Under the pieces are notes generated by a model that was not told the DNA's origin, ran no database searches, and saw only the letters and a list, made by a program, of their open reading frames with translations. The translations under genes were made by a program, and so were the position numbers. Positions 1 through 5,835 of a stretch of 14,496 nt of DNA are shown here, piece after piece (the stretch's first letter is position 1; each line of letters opens with the position of its first letter). This DNA is from an uncultured Burkholderiales bacterium. Its GTDB lineage: Bacteria > Pseudomonadota > Gammaproteobacteria > Burkholderiales > Burkholderiaceae_C. The stretch covers positions 1-14,496 of the forward strand of contig CAIODE010000290.1 of assembly GCA_903856875.1 (NCBI GenBank), read 5' to 3'.

Positions 1-35
1 ACAAACATGTGGATAGATTTGGGATAACAACATGC

Positions 36-44
36 TTATCCACA
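36..44 (+). promoter_or_regulatory. Perfect-consensus DnaA box
   Basis: TTATCCACA matches the canonical high-affinity DnaA site exactly. It sits in an AT-rich setting 20 bp from an inverted near-match at 8-16, which gives two opposed sites as often seen in origins. Confidence 0.8.
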
Positions 45-152
45 ATTAATTTTCATTTTCAAAGTTGTTCATATGGGCGTGACAACTCAGAAGCAAGCTC
101 ATGCACACCCTTCAAAATGATTCAATGCATTGATCTATAAAGAAAAAAGAGA

Positions 153-169
153 CTTGTCCACAGAACAAG
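153..169 (-). terminator. Weak possible terminator for the oxidoreductase gene
   Basis: CTTGT (153-157) and ACAAG (165-169) form a 5-bp stem with a 7-nt loop. Read on the minus strand it is followed by a T-rich run (complement of the A-rich 140-149), as in a factor-independent terminator. It lies about 75 nt beyond the stop of the gene at 243. The stem is short, overlaps a DnaA box, and may be incidental. Confidence 0.25.
154..162 (+). promoter_or_regulatory. DnaA box (one mismatch) next to the unwinding-like element
   Basis: TTGTCCACA differs from TTATCCACA only at the third base. It is the box nearest the C-rich patch and the CTA triplets at 181-192, so it is the natural candidate to anchor DnaA loading onto the trio strand. 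Confidence 0.6.
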
Positions 170-180
170 CCTCCCCTTAT

Positions 181-192
181 CTACTACTACTA
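181..192. repeat. Four tandem CTA triplets, DnaA-trio-like
   Basis: Four exact CTA copies lie 18 bp downstream of a DnaA box, separated by a C-rich patch and followed by TGT, ATT, AAT and CTA in the same register. Known DnaA-trios read GAT, or close variants, 3' to 5' on the bound strand, which is what the complement shows. The match comes from reading the pattern, not from a scored motif search. Confidence 0.6.
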
Positions 193-242
193 TGTATTAA
201 TCTATCTAAAAGAAGAATACAAAGACAAAGTCAGAATTCAAA

Positions 243-3200
243 TTAAATGGCTTTTCTGAATGCATCCATGCAGTTTTGCCACTGAACCATGACGGCAGCC
301 AGGTGTTTTTCTTTCACGTGACCAAATCCTTTGATTTGTTCAGTCACATTGGCCATTTTGACCGCCAAGGCATGATTATCTGAATTCAAGGATGCTAACA
401 ATTCATGGACAGCATCTTTGTACTCTTGAATGAGAGCACGTTCTGTTTGCCGCTCGTCGGTGCGACCAAAAATATCCAAAGCCGTGCCGCGTAAAAATTT
501 AAATTGAGCCAATACTTTGAAAACCAGCACCATGTGAGGGCTCATTTTTTGTTTAATGAGCTGACCCTTGTCATTGCGTTTGGCAATGATGGGTGGGGCT
601 AGATGGTAGAAAACCTTGAAATCGCCTTCAAACTGCGTTTTAACGCGTTCTAGGAACTGTTTGTCGGTGTGCAAGCGGGCCACTTCGTACTCATCTTTGT
701 AAGCCATCAATTTGAACAATTGACGCGTGACAGTTTCAGTCAGCAAGGTAGAGCCCAAATGACTTTCTTTGGCTTTGACCATCGAAATAAAGTCTTCGTA
801 TTGTTTGGCGTAAGCAGTATTTTGATAATCGGTTAAAAACTCAACGCGTCTGGCGATCAAATCTTCTAAACGATCACGTTTTTTAAACGAAATGATTTGC
901 AGTGGTTTTAACAAGGTTTGAACAGCCGGCAATTGATGGGCCGCATGGCGGCCCCATTCAAAGGCGGCTAGATTTTGAGCAACAGCCACATCATTCAATG
1001 TGATGGCACGTTGTAAAGCTTCAAGACTTAAAGGGACCCAGCCCTTTTGCCAGGCATAACCTAAAAGCATAGGGTTGATGTAAATCGTATCGCCCATCAA
1101 TTGAGATGAAAGTTGATCGGCATCAAATGAAGCCAAACCATGAAGCCCAACCGTAGAAGCAATGTCAGCAGCACAACTGTCAGCTGGGTTTTGCCAAAGT
1201 GTATTTTTAACAAACTCTGCAGTGGGTGTGCTGTGAGAATTCAAGGCAACACGCGTTCTGCCTTCTATCATGCGTGATAAGGTTTCTTTGCCAGCTGTCA
1301 CGATGGGATCACAACCCAGAATTAAATCAGCCGCCGCCATGCTGACTCGAGTGGTTTGGATGTCATCTTGGTGTTTGGCCAATAAAACATGACTCCAAGT
1401 TGCGCCACCTTTTTGTGCCAAGCCTGCAGAATCTTGGGTCACGATGCCAAGTCCATCTAAGTGAGCGGCCATGCCCAAGAGCTGACCAATTGTGATCACA
1501 CCTGTGCCGCCAACACCAGCAACAACAACGCCATAGGGTTGCTGTGCCTTGCCTAAATCGGGCAACACAGGCAAAGGCAAAGCGGGCAAAACATCGGAGC
1601 TGTACTTTTGTTCTTTGGACTTCTTTTTTAATTGTCCACCTTCAATGCTGATAAAACTGGGACAGAAGCCTTTGAGACAGCTGGTGTCTTTGTTGCAAGT
1701 ATTTTGATTGATGACTCGTTTGCGGCCAAACTCAGTTTCAAGAGGCTCAACAGACAAACAATTGGATTGAACACCACAATCGCCGCAGCCTTCACAAACC
1801 AACTCATTGATCATGACACGCACTGCAGGGTCGACCATGGTGCCGCGCTTGCGACGACGACGCTTTTCAGTGGCGCAGGTTTGGTCATAAATAATGACCG
1901 TACAACCCTTCACTTCGCGCAGTTGTCGCTGCACCGCATCAAGCTCGTCGCGGTGATGAACCAAGACACCTTCAGCCAAAGCAATGCCGTCGTATTTTTC
2001 GGGTTCATCGGTCACGACCTTGATCACCATGGCGCCTTCAGCGCGCATGCTTTGCGCAATTTGAACAACCGTGTGTCCTTCCGCGCGCTCGCCGACGCGC
2101 TGACCACCCGTCATGGCAACCGCATCGTTGTACAAAATTTTGTAGGTGATGTTGACGCCAGCGGCAATGCTTTGACGGATGGCCAAGATGCCGCTGTGAA
2201 AATAAGTGCCATCCCCGATGTTGGCAAACACATGTTTCTCATGGCTGAAGTGTTGTTGGCCTATCCAAGGCGTGCCCTCGCCCCCCATTTGCGTAAAGCC
2301 AACCGTGCTGCGGTCCATCCACACACTCATGAAATGGCAACCAATGCCCGCCATCGCACGCGATCCTTCGGGTACTTTGGTGCTGGTATTGTGGGGACAA
2401 CCTGAGCAGAACCAAGGCGTGCGGTCTGCCGATGGATTTAGAACCAAATTATTTTGTGCGCGCTCCTTGGCTTCGATGATCTGAAGTTGACCATTGATGC
2501 GTGCCAAAACATCAGAAGGTAAATCTAATTTGAAGAGCCGCTTGGCCAAGGCCTTGGCTATCAAGGTGGGCGTGAGGTCGGCATTGGCGCGAAGAAGGCG
2601 ATGCGCCACTGGGTTGGGCACAGACCACTCGCCGCCAGAGTGATCGCCTTCGATCTCATCAAATTTGCCAACAATGCGCGGCCGCTGTGAGTCGGGCCAG
2701 TTGTACAACTCTTCCTTCAGTTGGTATTCAATCATTTGGCGTTTTTCTTCAACCACCAAAATCTCTTTCAAGCCTTTTGCAAACTCACGAGTGCTTTGCG
2801 CCTCTAACGGCCAAACCACAGAAACCTTGTGAACACGAATACCCAAACGCTTGCAGGTTTCTGTGTCTAAACCCAGATCCACCAGGGCTTGTCGGGTGTC
2901 GTTGTAGGCTTTGCCGCTGGCCATGATGCCGTAGCGATCGTTCGGGCCTTCTATGACGTTGTAATTCAAACGATTGGCGCGAATGTAGGCCAGCGCGGCG
3001 TACCATTTGTAATCAAACAAACGGGCTTCTTGATCAAGTGCCGAGTCGGGCCATCGAATGTGAACACCGCCTGGCGGCATTTCAAACTCCGGCAAAATGA
3101 TCTTGACCCGATCTGCGTTGATGTCAGCGGTGGCACTAGATTCAACAATTTCTTGAATGGTTTTCATGCCAGACCACACACCTGCAAAACGGCTTAGCGC

Positions 3201-3797
3201 AATGGCGTGAACACCCAGATCTAAAACCTCTTGAACAGAAGCGGGAAAGAACACGGGCAAGCCACAGGCCTTGAAAATGTGATCGCTTTGGTGTGCGGCG
3301 GTAGAGCTTTTGGCAATGTGATCGTCCCCTGCCACGGCCAATACGCCGCCCAAGGCTGTTGTGCCCGCCATGTTGGCGTGCTTGAACACATCGGAACAAC
3401 GGTCCACCCCCGGCCCCTTGCCATACCAAATGCCAAAGACGCCATCTAGTTTTTGACTTCCTGGGGGCGCAAAGCCCAATTGTTGGGTGCCCCACAAGGC
3501 CGTGGCCGCGAGCTCCTCGTTGACCCCGGGTTGAAAAACGATGTTGTGTTTTTCCAGGTAAGACTTGGCCTTCCATAAAGCCTGGTCATAGCCGCCCAAT
3601 GGCGAGCCACGATAGCCGCTGATCAAGGCACCGGTACTTTTGCCGGCCAATGCATCTCGTTCTTGCTGCAGCATCGGCAAGCGAACCAGGGCTTGAACGC
3701 CGCTCATAAAGGCCCGGCCTGATTTCAAACTGTATTTGTCGTCTAGGGTGACGTTGGCCAGCGCGAGCCGCAGGTGTTCAGGCAGAGGAGCGTTCAT
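243..3797 (-). CDS. Indolepyruvate:ferredoxin oxidoreductase, single-chain fused form
   Basis: This is a thiamine-diphosphate and iron-sulfur enzyme of the 2-oxoacid:acceptor oxidoreductase family. It converts aryl pyruvates (indolepyruvate, phenylpyruvate) plus CoA to aryl-acetyl-CoA and CO2 and passes electrons to ferredoxin; it is cytoplasmic. At 1184 residues it has the length of the proteobacterial form that fuses the alpha and gamma parts. The N-terminal pyrimidine-binding region lies around residues 20-260. A CSGCPHN motif is at 464-470, and the thiamine-diphosphate motif begins with GDG at 528-530 and reaches N557. A cysteine-rich region (C668, C671, C674, C680, then C701, C707, C712) should hold [4Fe-4S] cluster(s). 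The gamma domain opens with the glycine-rich GVGGTGV at 761-767, and a family-specific C-terminal domain follows from about 970. The ATG at 3797 gives the normal family N-terminus; a weak AAAGTGG lies upstream. The gene is intact. The true preferred 2-oxoacid cannot be read from sequence. Confidence 0.93.
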   Translation of the reverse strand: MNAPLPEHLRLALANVTLDDKYSLKSGRAFMSGVQALVRLPMLQQERDALAGKSTGALISGYRGSPLGGYDQALWKAKSYLEKHNIVFQPGVNEELAATALWGTQQLGFAPPGSQKLDGVFGIWYGKGPGVDRCSDVFKHANMAGTTALGGVLAVAGDDHIAKSSTAAHQSDHIFKACGLPVFFPASVQEVLDLGVHAIALSRFAGVWSGMKTIQEIVESSATADINADRVKIILPEFEMPPGGVHIRWPDSALDQEARLFDYKWYAALAYIRANRLNYNVIEGPNDRYGIMASGKAYNDTRQALVDLGLDTETCKRLGIRVHKVSVVWPLEAQSTREFAKGLKEILVVEEKRQMIEYQLKEELYNWPDSQRPRIVGKFDEIEGDHSGGEWSVPNPVAHRLLRANADLTPTLIAKALAKRLFKLDLPSDVLARINGQLQIIEAKERAQNNLVLNPSADRTPWFCSGCPHNTSTKVPEGSRAMAGIGCHFMSVWMDRSTVGFTQMGGEGTPWIGQQHFSHEKHVFANIGDGTYFHSGILAIRQSIAAGVNITYKILYNDAVAMTGGQRVGERAEGHTVVQIAQSMRAEGAMVIKVVTDEPEKYDGIALAEGVLVHHRDELDAVQRQLREVKGCTVIIYDQTCATEKRRRRKRGTMVDPAVRVMINELVCEGCGDCGVQSNCLSVEPLETEFGRKRVINQNTCNKDTSCLKGFCPSFISIEGGQLKKKSKEQKYSSDVLPALPLPVLPDLGKAQQPYGVVVAGVGGTGVITIGQLLGMAAHLDGLGIVTQDSAGLAQKGGATWSHVLLAKHQDDIQTTRVSMAAADLILGCDPIVTAGKETLSRMIEGRTRVALNSHSTPTAEFVKNTLWQNPADSCAADIASTVGLHGLASFDADQLSSQLMGDTIYINPMLLGYAWQKGWVPLSLEALQRAITLNDVAVAQNLAAFEWGRHAAHQLPAVQTLLKPLQIISFKKRDRLEDLIARRVEFLTDYQNTAYAKQYEDFISMVKAKESHLGSTLLTETVTRQLFKLMAYKDEYEVARLHTDKQFLERVKTQFEGDFKVFYHLAPPIIAKRNDKGQLIKQKMSPHMVLVFKVLAQFKFLRGTALDIFGRTDERQTERALIQEYKDAVHELLASLNSDNHALAVKMANVTEQIKGFGHVKEKHLAAVMVQWQNCMDAFRKAI

Positions 3798-3827
3798 TTT
3801 GAGCCACTTTCAAAAGCATGGAGACAC

Positions 3828-3856
3828 AGTGTAGGGCGACACGGCCTATCTTGGAA
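3828..3856 (-). promoter_or_regulatory. Possible sigma70-type promoter for the oxidoreductase gene
   Basis: On the minus strand a TTCCAA -35-like hexamer (3851-3856) and a TACACT -10-like hexamer (3828-3833) are separated by exactly 17 bp. They lie across the mltA stop codon and 30-60 nt upstream of the oxidoreductase ATG. The hexamers match only three and four of six consensus bases, so this is tentative. Read-through from mltA is the alternative. Confidence 0.28.
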
Positions 3857-4997
3857 GTAAAACCCATGCGCGCATGTCTTGTTTGAGACGACCCGCCAAC
3901 TCGCCTGCGGCATCGCCAGAGCCTGCAAAATAGTCCGCGCGCACGGCGCCTTGAATGGCGCTGCCTGTATCTTGTGCAAAGACCAGTCGGTTTAAAGGCG
4001 TTTGAGGCCCGACGCTGGAAAGCCAGACGGCCGAACCGTAAGGAATGCTCCCAGGATCCACCGCAATGGACCTTCCGGGCGTTAAGGGAACGCCCATCGC
4101 CCCTTTGGGGCCTAACAATGCCTCAGCGCCGTTAAGTGGCTCTTCTTTGAAAAAAATGAAGCGCGGGTTGCGCCACATGAGCTCATTGGTTTTGCGCGGA
4201 TTTTGAGCAATCCAAGCCTTGATGCCAGGCCAGGTGGCATCTTTGGTGAGGTTTTGATCGAGCAGCCATCGGCCAATGCTTTGATACGGGTGGTCGTTGG
4301 TTCCGGCGTACGCCAATCTGATTTGGATTCGGCGGCCATCACTCTCAGTGAGCCACAAGCGGCCCGACCCTTGAATGTGAAGCACCATGGCATCAACAGG
4401 GCTGGCAATGAAGGCAATTTCTTTGCCTTTGAGTGCGACTTGGGCTGCCGGCAATTTGGAAATCTCTTCTCTGCTGTACCAAGGTGTGCGCGCCTTTAAT
4501 TGGGCAGGCAAGCCATACAAGGGCACGTCAAAGCCAGGCTTTGCACTTCGAGAGGCTTCAAAAACGGGCTCGTAATAAGACGTCAAAAGGCCAATGGCAG
4601 GCGCGGCGGCGGCATTGAGGTTTTCAACGCGGTAGGGTTGAAAGTTTTGCACCACCCAGCTTTTTTGCAACTCGGAAGGCTGTCCGTCTAAGCGCTTGAC
4701 TTCGGCACAAAGGCTTTGGGTGTTGGGTAAACTGCGTGCACAGTTTTGCCGCCAAGCGACCCACGCCTCGTTGAAGTTGTCTGAGTTAAAACCAGGAAGA
4801 TCTGACCAACTGGCCAAGAACCAGCGACTTTTGGACTTCAGTAAAACTGCGGGTGAGTTGTCACCAACAGAGGCCTCTGGCGGTGTGACCAAGGCTTGAG
4901 GCCTTGGCGATTTCTCTGGGGCGGCGCAGGAAGCCAAAAGTAAAGCACCTAAAACACAGAAGCTTCCTACAATCCATGATCCTAGGAGTTGATGCAT
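3846..4997 (-). CDS. mltA: Membrane-bound lytic murein transglycosylase A (outer-membrane lipoprotein)
   Basis: MltA cleaves the MurNAc-GlcNAc glycosidic bond of peptidoglycan to leave 1,6-anhydro-MurNAc ends, for wall turnover and remodelling. From the ATG at 4997 the protein has 383 residues, near the E. coli length. A hydrophobic segment at residues 4-22 ends in the lipobox LLASC, so lipidation is expected at C24. Family motifs follow: YYEP at 141-144, HIQGSGR at 207-213, NPRFIFF at 277-283, and QDTGSAI at 342-348, where D343 matches the catalytic Asp of the 3D-barrel family (E. coli D308), then RADYF near 353-357. The open frame extends 58 codons further to 5171. That extension would put a long tail before the signal peptide and lies antisense to a better small gene, so the short start is preferred. 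Weak points: no clear Shine-Dalgarno precedes 4997, and the signal n-region has no Lys/Arg. Confidence 0.88.
   Translation of the reverse strand: MHQLLGSWIVGSFCVLGALLLASCAAPEKSPRPQALVTPPEASVGDNSPAVLLKSKSRWFLASWSDLPGFNSDNFNEAWVAWRQNCARSLPNTQSLCAEVKRLDGQPSELQKSWVVQNFQPYRVENLNAAAAPAIGLLTSYYEPVFEASRSAKPGFDVPLYGLPAQLKARTPWYSREEISKLPAAQVALKGKEIAFIASPVDAMVLHIQGSGRLWLTESDGRRIQIRLAYAGTNDHPYQSIGRWLLDQNLTKDATWPGIKAWIAQNPRKTNELMWRNPRFIFFKEEPLNGAEALLGPKGAMGVPLTPGRSIAVDPGSIPYGSAVWLSSVGPQTPLNRLVFAQDTGSAIQGAVRADYFAGSGDAAGELAGRLKQDMRAWVLLPR
4968..4973 (+). promoter_or_regulatory. Possible -10 element for the small membrane protein gene
   Basis: TACAAT matches TATAAT at five of six bases. It would place the transcript start near 4980, just before the Shine-Dalgarno at 4984-4988. 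I found no convincing -35 hexamer 16-18 bp upstream. The site lies inside the mltA signal-peptide coding region on the opposite strand. Confidence 0.35.
4984..4988 (+). promoter_or_regulatory. Shine-Dalgarno of the small membrane protein gene
   Basis: AGGAG sits 7 nt before the ATG at 4996, the ideal form and spacing. It decides this start and is the main reason to accept such a short gene. Confidence 0.7.
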
Positions 4998-5142
4998 GGG
5001 TTTGATTTTGTTAGAAGCGTTGTTGGCGTTGGTTGTCTTATTGGCGATTGTTTGGTGGACCATGTTTTCAGGTCGAGACAAGGGCGAACTTAAATCAGAA
5101 AAGCCAAATGAGCGCCAACAAAAGCGGCCGCCCACAGAATGA
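4996..5142 (+). CDS. Small single-pass membrane protein, 48 aa, unknown function
   Basis: This short frame encodes 48 residues and ends in TGA at 5140-5142. It starts MGLILLEALL, continues as a hydrophobic helix through about residue 24 with a tryptophan pair (W20-W21) and TMFSG, then turns into a charged Lys/Arg/Glu tail (27-48). That is a clean single transmembrane segment with a cytoplasmic-type basic flank. A perfect AGGAG precedes the ATG at 7 nt and a TACAAT -10-like box lies further up. It runs divergently from mltA; the two ATGs share the palindrome CATG (4995-4998). The stop is followed by a small hairpin at 5145-5163. I have an unverified impression that similar short proteins occur in Burkholderiales, and I know of no function. 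The alternative is that it is a chance frame opposite a longer mltA, but the opposite-strand translation looks less protein-like. Confidence 0.65.
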   Translation: MGLILLEALLALVVLLAIVWWTMFSGRDKGELKSEKPNERQQKRPPTE

Positions 5143-5144
5143 AA

Positions 5145-5163
5145 GAAAGATGGGCGATCTTTC
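5145..5163. terminator. Perfect inverted repeat between convergent gene ends, weak bidirectional terminator candidate
   Basis: GAAAGAT and ATCTTTC form a perfect 7-bp stem around a 5-nt GGGCG loop. It starts 2 nt after the stop of the small membrane protein gene and lies 8 nt beyond the stop of the response regulator on the other strand. On the minus strand it is followed by TTTCATTCT, a modest U-rich tail. The stem has only two G-C pairs, so termination would be weak. Its position between convergent gene ends is the main support. Confidence 0.4.
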
Positions 5164-5171
5164 AAACGCAT

Positions 5172-5816
5172 TCAAATCTCCCGCAATAAATTTGCCAATT
5201 CGACAGCAGACTTCACATCCATTTTTTCGAAAACGCGCGAGCGATGAACCTCAACGGTGCGCACGCTGATGTCAAGTTGGTTGGCGATGAGTTTGTTGGG
5301 CAAGCCCGCCACCACCAGCTGCATCACATCGCGCTCTCGCTCTGTTAAATCTTGAAGGCGCGAGACCAGTCCCGCACTTTGGAGGTGAACCGCCAAGCGC
5401 TCATTGGACAAAGCCAAGGCTTGTTCTACGCGATCAACCAAGGCGTTGTCGGAGAACGGTTTTTCGCAAAAATCAAATGCGCCGCGCTTGACGCTGTCAA
5501 CAGCCGTTGGCACATCGGCATGTCCCGTCAAAAAAATAACGGGCCAAGTGTGGGCCAAGCCGTTGCCGATGAGTGTCTCAAATAAGGCCAAGCCACTTTG
5601 TCCTGGCATTCGAACGTCTAACAAGACACACCCGGCTTGGGTAGGCACGGGCGTTTTGGGGCCAGGAAACCGCTCTAGCAGCATGCGCTCAAAATCATCG
5701 GCACTGGCAAAAGCCTCGCTCATCAGTCGACGAGAGCGTAGCAACCAAGCCATCGCTTCGCGAACACTTGCATCGTCATCAACGATGAAGACACAGGCGT
5801 TTAGGGCGGGTTGCAT
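5172..5816 (-). CDS. Two-component response regulator, FixJ/DctR type (receiver plus LuxR-type HTH)
   Basis: This 214-residue protein is a DNA-binding transcription regulator controlled by phosphorylation. The receiver domain (about 6-125) has the acidic triad D13-D14-D15, the phospho-acceptor D67 in LLDVRMPG, T97 in the FLTGHAD stretch, and K119 in EKPF; FxEKPF-like endings are typical of the FixJ group. A LuxR/GerE-type helix-turn-helix covers about 155-214, beginning LTERERDVM and including SVRTVEVHRSRVFEKM. Between beta-2 and the phospho-acceptor strand there is a Pro-rich insert (about 48-62) that makes the receiver slightly longer than usual. The start lies 19 bp after the stop of the histidine kinase gene, so the two form a pair and are probably co-transcribed. 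The target promoters are not evident in this window. Confidence 0.93.
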   Translation of the reverse strand: MQPALNACVFIVDDDASVREAMAWLLRSRRLMSEAFASADDFERMLLERFPGPKTPVPTQAGCVLLDVRMPGQSGLALFETLIGNGLAHTWPVIFLTGHADVPTAVDSVKRGAFDFCEKPFSDNALVDRVEQALALSNERLAVHLQSAGLVSRLQDLTERERDVMQLVVAGLPNKLIANQLDISVRTVEVHRSRVFEKMDVKSAVELANLLREI

Positions 5817-5835
5817 GAACGGATTTTAGCCTTGC

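Larger units (their letters stand above)
1..205. other. oriC: Putative replication origin segment (oriC-like): DnaA boxes plus DnaA-trio-like element
   Basis: This gene-free stretch carries a cluster of DnaA-box-like 9-mers: a perfect TTATCCACA at 36-44 (plus), CTATCCACA at 8-16 (minus), TCATGCACA at 99-107 (plus) and TTGTCCACA at 154-162 (plus). The last three each differ from the consensus at one position. A weaker TTATCCCAA lies at 19-27 (minus). After the 154-162 box comes a short C-rich patch (170-176) and then four tandem CTA triplets at 181-192, followed by AT-rich sequence. The opposite strand therefore reads 3'-GAT-5' repeats, the pattern described for the DnaA-trio part of the bacterial origin unwinding element. 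AT-rich tracts at 46-66 and 190-240 could melt easily. The window begins inside the cluster, so more boxes, and possibly dnaA or rpmH, may lie to the left. A non-origin DnaA-binding cluster is the main alternative. Confidence 0.7.

Noticed and set aside
1632..2405. 257-codon open frame on the plus strand
   Set aside because: It lies wholly antisense to the oxidoreductase, whose Fe-S and thiamine-diphosphate motifs are intact. The translation resembles no known family and has no ribosome site I could support.
3142..3576. 144-codon minus-strand frame
   Set aside because: It overlaps the oxidoreductase on the same strand in another frame and has the Arg/Cys/Trp-rich composition of an out-of-frame translation.
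5033..5269. 78-codon plus-strand frame
   Set aside because: It overlaps the better supported small membrane protein gene and the response regulator, and lacks a Shine-Dalgarno.
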